This document shows, piece after piece, positions 1 to 12,290 of a DNA stretch of 64,000 bases (its first letter is position 1; each line of letters starts with the position of its first letter). A program made the position numbers and the translations under genes. The notes below the pieces were generated by a model that had not been told where the DNA came from, did no database searches, and saw nothing but the letters and a program-made list of their open reading frames with translations. Origin of the DNA: Chaunax sp. Z400 (Eukaryota > Chordata > Actinopteri > Lophiiformes > Chaunacidae); contig CM075192.1 in NCBI GenBank assembly GCA_037577475.1, positions 6,956,408-7,020,407 of the forward strand. Direction: 5' to 3'.

Positions 1-566
1 CTTTGACATGATCCAGCTAATCCAAGAAGGGTTCTAAATAGTATAATATTATTATTATTATCAAGTAAAGTACAAGTACTTTGAATTTGTACCCATATGT
101 ACAGTGATTGAGTGAATGGACTAAGTTAGATGATAAGATAGATGCTTGTTGGACATATTTTCATTGTCACTGACAGATAATTGTGTTATTTTGTTAACTC
201 CTGTCTGGTGTGTATCTGACCTGTTGAGGCGATGTCGCTACTCTCAGTAGCTTTCATGCTGTTTGGATTTTATTGACATGGTCAAATGAATAACCAGACA
301 GAAACTGATCTTTGACCTTGTTTTTCCTTCAGCATCGTGTATGAATTCCTCACAAGTCCTCCTTTCTCTGGCCTGTCTGTCCTGACAATTGACCAAAGAG
401 GGACCGTCATTTCCTCTGGAGACGTCCCACCAGTTATTCTGGTGTAAGAATCTACTGACTATGGCTATAGACCTTGTCTTTCCTCTTACAAATAGACAGC
501 TGTGACTTGTGTAAATGTTGATATGTAGTTTCTGTTGCACGTCTGTTCAAATTATTTCTTTTACAG

Positions 567-635
567 GCCGTCGGTACAAACACAGGCAGATTGTGAACAG
601 TGATAGTGGTCAGAACAAGAAAGACTTCTCTTCAG
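567..635 (+). other. tbcel: Candidate tbcel 5' UTR exon
   Basis: A 69-nt segment lies between a good acceptor (pyrimidine tract then ttacag, ending 566) and a strong donor (CAG then gtaagac from 636). It lies 390 nt upstream of the coding start exon, whose own acceptor (cctgaccag) ends at 1024. The simplest reading is a noncoding leader exon spliced to 1025. Its third frame stays open into the tbcel ATG, but no upstream start codon in a convincing context was found. It could instead end an upstream gene. Confidence 0.45.
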
Positions 636-1024
636 GTAAGACGCTTTCTGCTTTGTCTTATCAGCTATGGCCATATTCAGTTGGTTACATTATAGAAACC
701 TCACATTTGTGTGCTATTAGATTAAGCTATTAGATTAAGATTAGGAATAACAATGGTAAGTTATATTGTCCGTGTTCATAGCACTGTATTCAGTTCATAA
801 GTATTATTGCAGCCAAACCTGTAACCATGATAAAGGCCACAGATATAATATAAATATATGTGTGTGTTTAAGTAAAACTTTATTTATATGGCACTTTTTA
901 AAAACTTTATAAAAATGGTGTACGCACATAAGAAAGGAAGAAAGAAATGTCTTTGGTCTACACAGTTAAAACAAGGCTTATGTAGCATCTGACAGCTCTG
1001 TCTCTTCCCCACACTCCTGACCAG

Positions 1025-1204
1025 CTGAAGGGGAGGTTGATCAGCCGAACCGAGCCATGGAGCCTCCAGAGGAAATGGAGGGTCGTACCTTCGTACAGGT
1101 GATGAGTGAAAAGTACAGTCCAGAGAATTTTCCATACCGCAGAGGGCCTGGTATAGGGGTTGTTGTGGTGCCCACTGCAGGTCCTCAAGGCTCTCCCATG
1201 AAAG
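1025..1204 (+). CDS. tbcel: tbcel exon with start codon (residues 1-49)
   Basis: The exon follows a polypyrimidine-rich acceptor (ctcttccccacactcctgaccag). Bases 1025-1056 are 5' UTR and coding begins at 1057. It ends in SPMK plus one base at the donor gtgaga (phase 1). It encodes the family-specific N-terminus EKYSPENFPYRRGPG. Confidence 0.93.
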
Positions 1205-4200
1205 GTGAGATGGAGGTGAATAATGACTGATGTCATTTTCATTACTTACTTCAATACAGCCTCCACAGAACGGGACAAGGCTTGTAACCTGTAGCTGTTT
1301 CATTTGTGGGTTTAGAGTGCAGCTGTGAGTGATTTCTCAGACAGTTTCTGGTCAGTTTCATACATCACTCAAAAATACAACATGATTAAATCCAAAAATA
1401 CAGACCGTGTCAGGAAAAAAACCCAACGACTATTCCACAGTCTGGAGAAAAGAAGCTCATATTAGATTTGATATCAAACCAATGTCCTTCTCCTTGCTTT
1501 GTGTACTTCCATTGTACAGACATCTGTACAGGCAAGATGCTTTTCTTTTTCAATGATTTTCCAAAATGAAAGTAATAATAAAACTGGTTTATCCCTTACT
1601 CCAAAACAGACTTTAGACTTCAAAACTCAATTAAATATCGTTCAGAGACAATTTTCTCATGGGCTACTTCCTAGTGTGCACCAGAAACTCAATCTTTTTT
1701 TTTTTTGTCCATGTCACTTTAGGGGCTCTGTACAAATGGGTTCCTTCTGGACTTGCAGACTGAGTATGCAACATAAACCCCAATATGTCGTTAAACTGCA
1801 TGCAGTAGGACTACATCAGAAATGAAAAACATGTCTTCACTGGTCCAGAAGTGGTGGGGAAGTCAGGGCGTTTGAATTCAGCACACATTCTGATCTATTG
1901 AGGCGCTTTACTGGTGGAATAATTGGCCCCATGGATAAAAGATGCTTCCTACCCTATATCCTCACTAGAGGAAGGGGAAAAACACTGTAGTGATTGAGGA
2001 TAAACCTTGTTAAGAGTTCTTTTAATCACTTCCTGTTCTCATGTCAAGAATGTTTGGTTGTCATCTCTGTTGGGTTTATATATTAGCCTCTATGACTCTT
2101 AATTTACACTGGGCCTCACAAACTGGTTCTGTTTAACAGTATGAGTTTTCTGTTTAACCATTATACTGAATTATTAGTATATATACGTTTTAAACAAATC
2201 AGAGTTTCATACATACTCATTACATTTGATCTCAAGGCCACTTTATCCAAATGAAAAACTTTATAAACTCTCCCTTCTCTGTGTGAACTGTACCCTCTGT
2301 CTTCCTTATCCTCATTCCTTCTTCCTACCCTCATCTCCCACCTCCCCTCCAGACCGTCTGAACCTGCCCTGTGTGCTGGTGTTGAGTGGCTGTGGGATCA
2401 GCAGGGCGGGAGGCGGAGCTGAGATCGCTGCATTCTGTGCCCATGTTGTGGAACTGGACCTGTCTCATAACAAGCTGCAGGACTGGCATGAGGTGCTGTC
2501 TCTGGGTCCTTAAATTGACAAGACTGGTGATATATATTTCATTTATTGTCAACAAATCCAGTCTGAAAAGTGATATTCCTCATTGTCCAAAAATGTACCA
2601 CAACGTTGCACTTTATTACTATGGAAATACACACTGTATATTTCTGTTAATGGAATTTATTGACAAGAAGTCAAGCATGGAATACTTGTCCTGTATGTGT
2701 TATCACTGAAATGTTTCAGACAGAAAGGGAAAACCTGTGCAGGTGTGCTTGTGTTGATGAAATACAAAGTGTAATATCCAGGAAGCAGCAGTCACAAATA
2801 AATGACATCTTTGTCTCATTTTCAGATCAGAAAAATTGTGTCCAACATCCCCAACCTGGAGTTCCTGAACCTGAGCTCCAATCCCCTGGCAGGAATGACC
2901 CTTGAGCCCCATTGTGCTGAAGCCTTTTCCCAGGTCCGACGCCTCGTCCTCAATAACACTCAAGTGTCCTGGGAGACTGTGCTGCTGCTCACAAAGGAGA
3001 TACCTGAGTAAGAAGTGTGTTTAAGAGCTGCCTTTTTACTTCTCCGCAGGCATGTGGCTGGTTTTGGGCCATCATAAACAAGCTTCAACAAAAGTGTGTC
3101 AATTCTTGACTTATATATGGACACTTAGAAATTCCACAAAACAATGTTTCAGCCATAGTGTTACCCTTCCATACATTTAGTCATAGTGTCATTTGTCCAC
3201 TTTTGAGCTTCTGATTTCTGTCACCTGCAATTTAATTGAAGTGAACAGTTTTATTTGTGGTGATCTGAGAACTTAAAATGACAGATGTCTTTGTCTTTAT
3301 ATTTTATTGTAGTTACAATATCTGTATTGCTCAGGAAACGCTAAACAACACACTGTGTCTTAGTTTGACTGTTAGCAGGATTACACAAATGTCTTGAGAG
3401 ATTTTCCTGACATTTGATTGGAGGGAGGTTGGTCAGATGACAGGGAAGAAGCCATGTAATGGAGTAGATCTTTAGATAAAGAGATGGATCCATTCAGAAT
3501 TTAATCTACACATCTCCCGTGTACTGAAGTGGTGTCTTTAGATATTTGGGGAATTTCTATATTTTTTTTATTTAACTTTCTCAGATTATCAAGGACAACT
3601 TAAATAACTTCTTTTTTTTTAACCGTCTTTGTTCAGTGAACTGCACCCATTGTTATATTCAAACTTAAGCAACATGGAGGAGCATGAAGGGCTTATGAGG
3701 GAGAGAGCGATGAAGGAGATATCCACATGAACATGAAGTGGAAAACACACAGACTAAATACACAGAGGGACAATACAAGACTGGGAACAGGTGGCTCAGG
3801 GAGGAGATGACAATCTGAGACAGGTGCAAACAATGAACCATCATAATGGAGGGAAAAACCAAAGACAGGAAGTGTAAAGGGAGAGACACAGCATGAAAAA
3901 CTAAACTTTCAAAATAAAACAGGAACTAATTAAGTACAGAGGATCCTGAGTATTTCGTGCTTGTTGAAATGTAGATGACAGTTTAATTATTTAAAAGAGA
4001 CAAGTTTGTTTGTTTGTTTTTGCAGTAATTAAAGAGACCTAAATACATACAAAACAAATAGTAAAAGTTTTTTTTTTTAAAGTCCTTTCCTCCTCGTAAC
4101 TACTTCAAAACGAACTGGTATGGCTGACATATATTTAAGATATTATAAGATAATACAGGTCAGAGTCAGAGAAGTACAGAGGAGTAAAGAAAAAGTAAGA

Positions 4201-7200
4201 TATAAATACTATATAACCACCATAGACTGTTGAATATTAAAACCACATCTATTGTGATATTGCACAGCCCTATAGTGTAGTATAGTATAATACAGAATCT
4301 AAAATACAGTAAAATATTAAGTATGCAATATAAATAAGCATTTATCAGTCCAGGGAGTGGAGAAGTGGATGAGTGTCCCAAGTGTGAAAGTTAGATGTAT
4401 GTGTTGTGTGTCTTAAAATAAAAATGATAAATCACGGTCCCAAAAAGTCCAAATTAAAGTAGCGCTCTGAGCGAATCCACAGAAAGTAAAGCAGTACAAC
4501 AGTAGAGGTGCTGTCCTCAGCCAAGTTTAACATGTAAAAAAGGAGAGGTCCACAAAGTGTTCTTTAGTTGTTCTGACAGGAGGATATAGTGTATGTACAT
4601 TTTAAGTGAAGGAAAGCAGGGGGTAAGAATGTGACTTAATAACTTAATAACTTCAGGAAAGAGCATTTACAAAAGCACCAGGCTGTCCTTTCTATTTAGT
4701 AGAGCACAGCAGTGTTCATCACCCTGCACCCTGTTTTGTCCCGTGTTGTCCTGCAGGCTGGAGGAGTTGTTCCTGTGCCTTAATGAGTACAGCAGTGTGA
4801 GTGCCTCCAGCGCGGCCTGCCCCAACTTACGCCTGCTTCACATCACCGACAACAGCCTCAAAGACTGGGCTGAAGTCCGCAAGTTTGGCTCCATGTTCCC
4901 CAGCTTGGACACTCTGGTCATGGCCAACAACAACCTATCCTCCATTCAGGACAACAAGGATATCCTGCAGCGGCTTTTCCCCAACTTACGCAGCATCAAC
5001 CTGCACAACTCAGGTCAGTGTTGCTGAGTGTTGCTTGTTATGTGTTTTGGTATATGTTAAACAATATAAATGGGTGTGTCACTGTCCCATGATGGTTTAC
5101 CTCGAGGTGGAAAGAATTGCTTCTTTTACAGAGTTTTCTGAGACCGTGTCTGTGTCCATGTATGTATGTATTCATGACAGCTGATAAAATTAGCACAAAC
5201 AAACATGTCACTGTATCCTTAAAGCTTTGTGTTATTTGTTGCGTGTGACATTGGATTCTTCTCCGTGTCAGTTTTTATCTCAGGATTTGTTTCTATTTTG
5301 GGGACCATCAGTGGTGAATCTATTTTTAGAGTAAGAGAGGGGACAAAAACAAGATTCAAAGACGTGTTCAAACTGACTTCAATGCATCTGTTCATCATAC
5401 AGAATCACGTCCACCAAAGGCACAGGAAAACATCCTTATTGCAAGTAAAAGATGAAACCCTCAAGACGTGTTTCTGTCAAAAGCTCACAGGCTGTGATCA
5501 TTTCACTGGAGACCAGTGCAGTTCCAATGTTTCAGACGTTCTTAGACTTGAGCGCCTGTGTCTTGAAACAATAGATAATATCGAGATTAAGGTTTGGATT
5601 AAGGTTTTGACTAGACACTGAAAGGATTATTGTAACCCAAATTGTGTCAATACTTATCTTCATCCATTGTTCACTGCAGTTTTTAACCAGTGTGATCCAG
5701 ACAGGAGGAAACAACATTGGATGGGGAATATTTTCACTTCAATACACATTTGGTGTTTACACAAGTATTTCCAGCAGCAGGGTGTGTGTGTGTGTGTATG
5801 TGTGTGTGTGTGTGACTGAGTTAAAATAAACTACAATGTGTGTGTTCTGGGCAGTGAAGGAACATGTCATGAGTGTGGCTCATGGATTGGATTATACAGT
5901 ATATGTTAAGCTTTGGTGCAAAGACTTGTTACTTTCGTTGTTTAGTTTCATCTTGTTGATGCATTTCTTGACAATCAGTAAAATGTAAATATCACCACTG
6001 TTCTTGGAGCAGAGGTACACTTTTTTACTTTTTAATTACAATACCTGTTTGCGTTGCTCACGTTGCCCTTATTAATAGATATTGCTAATCATGTAAAGTT
6101 TGTTTTAATTCTTATTTTATGGCCAGCGTAGTCAGAGCCTCTGAAAACAAATTCCTCTTTATGGAACCAGCCAGGTGGACAGTTCAAGAAGCCTGAATGT
6201 CAGCTTTGTTCCAGCACCAAAGGAAGAAATGTGAGATAGAGGTAATACATAAAGAACTTTATCAGGGCTGCCAACTTTTCAATTTAGTTTGGAGTTTTGC
6301 TGCTGGTTTTATGAGTAGGCCTTCAGTGACATTACTTACTGGCAGGATCATCACTCCTCAACCCTCAGGAATTTTGTTTAAAAAGCTCAGCTGCCAAATT
6401 CATGATTATAAAGCATTTATAGATGAAAAGCCAACTCATAATCATGTCAGTTATGAATAAGTATGGTTGATCAGCATGCTTGGCAACGTCCAGACATTAT
6501 AGCCAGGAGCCACATATCTACTGTAGACATCTTCCCCCTCAGAAAGTTGTTCATTTCAGACAGTTTTACAGCATTGCAGTGAATTGATTGGGGAGGGGGT
6601 TTATACTCCCAGGAGAATAAGGAGGGTTTGACAAATAAAAGAAGGAGACTTTTTTTTTTTAACACAAAAGCCAGCCTTAGAAATAGAAGAAAGGGTTAGA
6701 GTACTGAGCTGAACTATTTTGTTTGGATTTATCTCTTTGATTATGTCAGAGTTGCTTTCACCTATAGATGACTGTAAAAGCAAATTATCTTCTGACACCT
6801 TGGCAGCTAAATTAAGTCGTTAAAATGGTACTGTCTGATATATTAAAGCTAGCAGAAATGTCAATGCATGATGATATTTGCAGCAAAATACATTAGACGA
6901 TGGTCTTTATGCTGGACAAAGGAAAAGTTCACTAAAAAATGTTTTTTTTAATTCAGTCATTTTTACTCACTATATGTGGAGAGAGTTTTGCCAACACACA
7001 GTTTAAATCCTCATGTTCAGACTTTTTCTTGTGTGCAGAGACCAATTGTACATCTATCATTCTATTCTTTTCACAAATGAATGGCTTTGAGGCTTCCCCC
7101 TTATTTCGTGTGAGATTTATTTGGGCAGTATGATAGCGTGTGGGCAACCCTGTATAATCACAAATGTAAAATGATGCTATATTACTAGATTCCAAAATTA

Positions 7201-9656
7201 ATGTACAATTACAGTCATGATTTTGGATATAAGCATACAAACCAAAAAAAACTCTTTTTGGAATCACAAGAACGTTTCAGAGCGACAGAGAAACGGAGCA
7301 TCCCTTTAACCATAGTAACTCAGTCTCACTCCTGTCTGCATGGGTTCACATGATAGAGAGAAGCTGATGAAGAAAATGAGCTTTCAGGGCCTTTAAACAA
7401 GCCATAAGGATAGTAATGCATCATACACCTCCTTCCAATACTTGTCCTCTGTCCCTGTTTCTCTGTCCTAACTGTTTGAAACATGGCTTGTGTCTCAGGT
7501 CTCAACCAATGGGACGACATTGAGAAGCTGAACTTCTTCCCCAAGCTGGAGGAGGTGCGGCTGCAGGGCATTCCCTTACTGCAGACCTACACCAACGCAG
7601 AGCGACGCAGCCTCATGATAGCACAGTGAGTCTCCTCAATGATATCAGTGTGAACAGATTTCCTTCATAGTGTAGAATGTAAAAAGGCTGTTTTTGTCGT
7701 CTTTTAACACTGACTGACATCTGAAGCCATGAATCTGGTACATTTACTGCATTATACAGTATGTGCTTCCCATCAGGCTCCCTTCAATATCACTGCTAAA
7801 TGGTAGTGTTGTGACTGACAGTGAGAGGGAGGATGCAGAGAGGTTCTTTATCCGTTACCACTTAGATTACCCTGAGGAGGAGCTGCCTTACAGGTATGCT
7901 ACATTTGTACCCACTAAGTACAGTGTTTTCTGATTTATGATCATTTCTGAGTGGTTTTTTTTTCATGTGTGCTCTTAGGACTGATGGCACAACCTGCTCT
8001 TTTCATCCTCAGGTACCATTCCCTGGTAACCAAGTATGGGAGGCTGGAACCGCTTGCTGAGATTGACCTCCGACCTCGCTGCCGTGCCCAGGTGGAGGTT
8101 CACTATGAGGAAAAAGTGGAGCAGGTGTGTTAAGTAATGCAATGTAATGAGGTATTGTTCTGACGAGTTTATAAGTATGAAGTAACTTTTACCTTACCTT
8201 AGTTTAAGATGACATTTTTGGTAGTGCATCATTTTTAACTGCTTGTGGGGAAAACTCCAATCAACTATTATAGAACAGTCCTAAATAAGGAGTCCTAAGT
8301 AAGGATGGTATAGACCAGACATGCCAAACTCCAACCAGACATGCCAAATCCGGCCCGCCACCTCATTTTGTGTGGGCTGTGAGAGCTTGCAAAGAATATA
8401 ATTTGCTTATAAGACAATTCTATGCTGCTTTACAGAAGTACAGTGGCCATAAACTACATGTCCCACAATGCAGCTCGAATTTGTTACCCACTGAAGACGT
8501 CCAGCCGCTAGATATATACATGTTTGTGCTTAATCAAGACAAGCCGGTATGTCTTCTTTGCTTCGAGGCAGTGGTGGTGACCAAAGAATACAATTTATGG
8601 TGGCACTTGGACACCAAACACAGAGCCATGCTAACCTTAGCCACCAAGAAGAGCAACAAAAAGTCCGAGAAGTTAAAGGCAGCCTGTGTTCTCAACAGAA
8701 TATGTTCGTAAAAGTTACAGCCAAAAATGATGCAGCAGTGAAACCCAGCTTTATCGTGGCTGAAGAAATCGCCCGATATTCAAAGTGTTTTTCAGAAGGT
8801 GCATTTTTAAAGCAGTGTCTGCTGAAGGTATGTGAGCAGGGGAGCCCTGACCAGAAACAGGCTTTGAACTATGAGTCAGGGAGCTAGTGGTAAATCTGAC
8901 GACACAGCAGTCCTTTCTTACCAGACGTATTGCTTTGTTATAGACAGTCATGGCTTCCTCATATATATTACAGTGAACTGTGAGTCTTGTTTTCCTTCAT
9001 TTTCATTCAGCTGTTCAACAAATGCTCTTAATCTCTCTTACACTAACACTAAGATCGTTTAACCATGGGGAGATTCTGTCAGTCGGCCACTTTTGAACTT
9101 TTAGTGGAGCGACAGCATTTAAAGCAGATGTCAAGGTGTTGTTCAAATTTTAAACCATATCATCTAAATTACATTACAGAACCTTGCTTCATCCTTGACA
9201 TCCAGGAATCTCTTTAAACGTTTCAGTAACAAAGTATGCACATTTAGAAGAACAAAACAAGTGATGGGAAGAGATTTCAAATGAAAACATAAATGTGAGT
9301 GGTCAGGGTTATGTTTGCACTTTACCACCAGTAAGCCTATAAACATCGTTATCAGCCTTTTTCTTCAGGCCGCTGTGTGCAACATTTCAAACGTCCATAT
9401 TCGGGTTTATTGAAGTTAATTCTGTGTCTCTTTGATGTGTTTGTCTCAGCTGAACATCCGTTTGGACCAGACAGTGGCTGAGCTGAAGAAGCAGCTGACG
9501 GCAGTGGTCCAGCTGTCCGCTAACAGCATGAGGATCTATTACATCGACAAGTGCAGCGCCTTCGGTCCGGAGGAAATGAAGTACAACACCCGCGTTCTCC
9601 ACTCCTACAGCATCCAAGATGGTGACGAAATACTGGTGGTGCCCAAGAAAAAGTGA
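1057..9656 (+). CDS. tbcel: tbcel: tubulin folding cofactor E-like protein (8 coding exons, 429 aa)
   Basis: Joined coding exons are 1057-1204, 2353-2492, 2826-3007, 4757-5013, 7499-7625, 7777-7893, 8013-8124 and 9450-9656, 1290 nt in all; every intron is GT/AG and all phases close. The product is 429 aa, against about 424 in human TBCEL. Residues 1-50 carry the signature EKYSPENFPYRRGPG. Residues about 55-330 are leucine-rich repeats such as LEFLNLSSNPL and LRLLHITDNSLKDW. Residues 362-429 form a ubiquitin-like domain with FGPEEMKY. There is no CAP-Gly domain, which separates it from TBCE. From the family, TBCEL is a cytosolic regulator that destabilises tubulin heterodimers and microtubules. 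The start ATG at 1057 lies in a good Kozak context (GAGCCATGG) and matches the human start. Recognition is by recall of the human protein. Confidence 0.95.
1205..2352 (+). other. tbcel intron 1, no recognised feature
   Basis: An AT-rich intron of 1148 bp with a short T run near 1695. I see no gene, RNA or clear repeat in it. Confidence 0.7.
2353..2492 (+). CDS. tbcel: tbcel exon (residues 50-96), first LRR
   Basis: The acceptor is cccctccag; the donor is GAG then gtgctg, a weak donor but the only one keeping the frame. It encodes DRLNLPCVLVLSGCGI through VELDLSHNKLQDWHE, a leucine-rich repeat matching human TBCEL in order and length. It ends in phase 0. Confidence 0.92.
2826..3007 (+). CDS. 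tbcel: tbcel exon (residues 97-157), LRRs
   Basis: The acceptor is cattttcag and the donor GA then gtaaga. It encodes IRKIVSNIPNLEFLNLSSNP and LVLNNTQVSWETV, two leucine-rich repeats, and ends two bases into codon 157. Confidence 0.93.
3008..4756 (+). other. tbcel intron 3 with dispersed-repeat fragments
   Basis: Bases 3367-3450 (tgttagcaggattacacaaa and following) resemble a dispersed fish repeat also seen near 31377. Bases about 3680-3935 look like another dispersed interspersed repeat (dense in acacaga, cagg and gagg words, ending near aaaataaaacagg). The remainder is AT-rich unique sequence. Confidence 0.4.
4757..5013 (+). CDS. tbcel: tbcel exon (residues 157-242), central LRRs
   Basis: The acceptor is tcctgcag and the donor CAG then gtcagt. 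This is the largest tbcel exon (257 nt), with LEELFLCLNEY, LLHITDNSLKDW, LDTLVMANNNL and LFPNLRSINLHNSG. Confidence 0.95.
5014..7498 (+). other. tbcel intron 4
   Basis: The largest tbcel intron, with a short (TG)n at about 5780-5814. The open frames in it (for example 5229-5621) have no recognisable protein character. No gene or RNA was recognised. Confidence 0.6.
7499..7625 (+). CDS. tbcel: tbcel exon (residues 243-284)
   Basis: The acceptor is tgtctcag and the donor CACA then gtgagt. It encodes LNQWDDIEKLNFFPKLEEV and GIPLLQTYTNAERRSLMIA, the final LRR and capping segment. Two bases carry into the next exon. Confidence 0.93.
7777..7893 (+). CDS. tbcel: tbcel exon (residues 285-323)
   Basis: The acceptor is cccatcag and the donor CAG then gtatgc. 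It encodes LPSISLLNGSVVTDSERED and AERFFIRYHLDYPEEELPY, matching human LPSVSKLNGSVVTDGERED. The frame closes on both sides. Confidence 0.93.
8013..8124 (+). CDS. tbcel: tbcel exon (residues 324-361)
   Basis: The acceptor is catcctcag and the donor GCAG then gtgtgt. It encodes YHSLVTKYGRLEPLAEIDLR and PRCRAQVEVHYEEKVEQ, the linker into the ubiquitin-like domain. It ends in phase 0. Confidence 0.93.
8326..9062 (+). pseudogene. hAT-family transposase fragment in tbcel intron 7
   Basis: Frames 8370-8711 and 8549-8887 together read as the N-terminus of a hAT (Charlie/ZBED-like) transposase. There is a zinc-finger-like stretch (CLLCFEAVVVTKEYNLWWHL then DTKH). After a frame change comes FIVAEEIARYSKCFSEGAFL with KQCLLKVCE, the conserved helix after the finger in these transposases. 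The start (atgccaaactcc, ccggcccgcc) resembles the outer end of such elements. The frame is broken and the catalytic core is absent, so it is an inactive insertion in tbcel sense orientation. Confidence 0.65.
9450..9656 (+). CDS. tbcel: tbcel terminal coding exon (residues 362-429), ubiquitin-like domain
   Basis: The acceptor is tttgtctcag. The exon codes for the ubiquitin-like domain (LNIRLDQTVAELKKQL, FGPEEMKYNTRVLHSY, IQDGDEILVVPKKK) and ends at TGA 9654-9656. Confidence 0.95.
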   Translation: MNIRLDQTVAELKKQLTAVVQLSANSMRIYYIDKCSAFGPEEMKYNTRVLHSYSIQDGDEILVVPKKK

Positions 9657-10634
9657 ACAGCTGGTGTCATAACTGGCTGTTGATTGATTTATTGATTAAT
9701 TGGATTATTTGTTAACTGGCTAACTGACATGACAAAATAACTGGGAAAGGCGTATGAAACCGCATCGGTGGCCCACTTGGAATTAAGAGAGTAGAATATA
9801 AAAATTATGTCAACACCATCAAGAAGACTGCCCTGTGGACAACAGTGGGCTGCTGGGAGGCTCTGGCTGGAAATGCATCCAGTCCGGAGAGAGTTTTGAG
9901 AACTTGATTTATTTCAGCTTTAATAGAGGACACACACTGGAGGTAGGGAACAAATCTGACACACTGCAGAACAGGCCGAGAGAGCAACTCTGTCAACAAG
10001 CAGCTTGAGAGGGGAGGGCACTGCTCTACCAGCAAATCAGCTCTATATCCTAGTACACAGCATGTACCATAGCACCTGCATCGGCGCGTGTCCAACACCC
10101 ATTTGTTGCTAAAGCTACCGTGATTAGTAGTGAGACGAAACTGCTCGTTGAGGAGGGGGTGTGGAGCTTATCTGCACTTTTAAAGTGGGAACAATATCAG
10201 GAAGAACAGCAGTTGCTGTTTTTATCACCTACCAAGATCTGATGTTACTGTGTTTTTTAGCATCAAACACATACTGCCCACACACACTCAGGTGTGTATA
10301 TTATTCCGTCTATCCATCCTCAAGCAATACCCACCCATGCAGATCATTTGAATTTATTTGTTCGTCATTAACGTGTGTGTTCTATGGAAGCAATGTGGCA
10401 ATCAATTGCATACGAGCTTATTTTATGGACCTTTAAATTCTTAATGATCTCAGTACAGTTGATTTACAGATTTGTAGGAATATAGAAATATAGCACATTT
10501 AAACAGGCTGTTATAACATTCCTCTAAGCCTACATCATTATCGGCTCCACATTCCTGCACTCTACATTTCGCTCCATCTTGCCCAGTAATGCTTCCACCA
10601 AGATAGCTCATGTGGGCATTGTTTTAATGTGGAA

Positions 10635-10640
10635 AATAAA
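10635..10640 (+). terminator. tbcel: Candidate tbcel polyadenylation signal AATAAA
   Basis: This was the first canonical AATAAA I found after the stop codon, giving a 3' UTR of about 1 kb. A T/GT-rich stretch follows within 40 nt. Without transcript data this is only a candidate; further AATAAA hexamers occur near 12980 and 13376. Confidence 0.35.
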
Positions 10641-12109
10641 CCGTATGTATTGATTTAATTTTGCAGCCTCCACCTTGTGTAAGAGGAGCTTTGAAGTTTG
10701 ATGTTTGGTGCTATTGATTTTTCCTACAGCACGAAGGGAAGTCCTGTCAGTGTGCAATGTTATGGCTATGGAGGATGCTGATTTGTGGAGCCACAAGATG
10801 AAATATCCACATGTAGTGCCTGTTTGGAGACCAAAACAAAGACCTGTTTGGGCTGTATTCTCAGCTCATCCTCTCTTGATAGAAAACTCAGCTCAGTGTG
10901 CTATGGCCTCTTTTTAAACAGTGTTTTACCCTCCAACAGTATTGATATCTCCAGTTTGTAAATACCACAACATTTCCCTCCTCACTATTATAATTCATCA
11001 CATTTATTTTATAAGACGACTTCTATACTTGAATACTAGAAGGCAGGGATGTAGGTTTAGTGAGTTGGCATGAAGTTTTATCTCTGACATACAGCATCTG
11101 ATCTACTGTATAATACTGGGATATTGTTCCCATTGTAACAGAGTAGTGCTAAGTAAATGTTTGCATAGCTTGAATCACAGACAGAAGTAGCACAGAGAGA
11201 GGCAGCAGTGCAGTGCAGGGACCAAATGAAGTAGTGAGTTTAAGTGTCTGTAATAATCGGCGTGTTTGAAGTGAGGACATATAGGATGCTTATTTATTTA
11301 TTTATTTATTTTGGGATGCATTTTATCGATTTGTTTTATGTGTTTGACAGGAAACTCTACCTGCTTACGGAACTTTGTTTCACAAGTCCTAGAAAAATGT
11401 TTGACTTAAATTTATCTTCAACTTATTGAGGATGCCCACATTTTTTAGAAATAATATATTATTATGCTATTTACTGTGTGTAATTGTTAACTGTCCAAAC
11501 TGCCACAAGGCAAAAATACTGGCTGAGGTATTTTAGAGCCATTAAAAAAAAAACTGAAAACTTGATTTTAGACATTTCTCTGTAACATTTAAGATTAATG
11601 GCTGAGAAAGAAACACTTCTTATACTACTTATTTATAGCTTTAACACCTTTGTGCATATGTAGGACTATGTCTGTCTTAGAAACAAGTGGATGAGAGCAG
11701 ATTCTCAGGACATTTACCACCATAACACCTTCAACACCTACTGGCTTTGTGTAGGTTTTCATTCTGTTGTTTTTGGCTCTGACATTACTCTTCCAACTAC
11801 AGATAATAAAAACCAGGCTTTGGTATCAGTCACCCAGGATTGTACTGTCAGGCTTTTTGTATGTCATTCAACAATTTCATCATAATTCATCGTAGAGGCA
11901 GAGATAATAGTTCCTCCTGTATAAGCATCAGTAGGTCATAATGCATTGCATCCACTGGATAGGTTGTCATTTTGAGTAAAAGGTGGCTCCATTTTTGTCA
12001 AACATCACTATCCCTAATTGCTTTCATTGTTTCATTTGTAATCCAGAGATGAATATGACATTGAGATTAATACTGCTCTTAGGGGAAATTAACTCGTATG
12101 CTTTCTCGA

Positions 12110-12290
12110 TACTGCTTTCATGTCTACGCTGAACATGAAGCTATAGTCTCAGAATGGTTAGCGTATAGCATAGCATAAAGACTGGAAGTCTAGGGGGGGA
12201 ACCGCTAGCTTGCCTTCATCCAAAGATAACATAATCAGCCTGCCAAATTCTCCAAAGTGCACTAATGAACATGTTACATCCTGTTTGTCT
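12110..12290 (+). repeat. Dispersed fish repeat, plus orientation
   Basis: The stretch tagcatagcataaagactgg, then gctagcttgccttcatccaaa and a segment ending cagcctgcc, is a motif I recognise from many fish genomes. A copy in the opposite orientation lies at about 50515-50665 (tctttatgctaagctaagct). The family name is not assigned. Confidence 0.5.

Noticed and set aside
1..635. Assignment of the upstream exon-like segments to tecta or grik4, which flank TBCEL in human
   Set aside because: Neither segment resembles those proteins as I recall them, and the phases do not join.
1057..9656. Calling the first gene TBCE
   Set aside because: There is no CAP-Gly domain, and the N-terminus, length and UBL match TBCEL instead.
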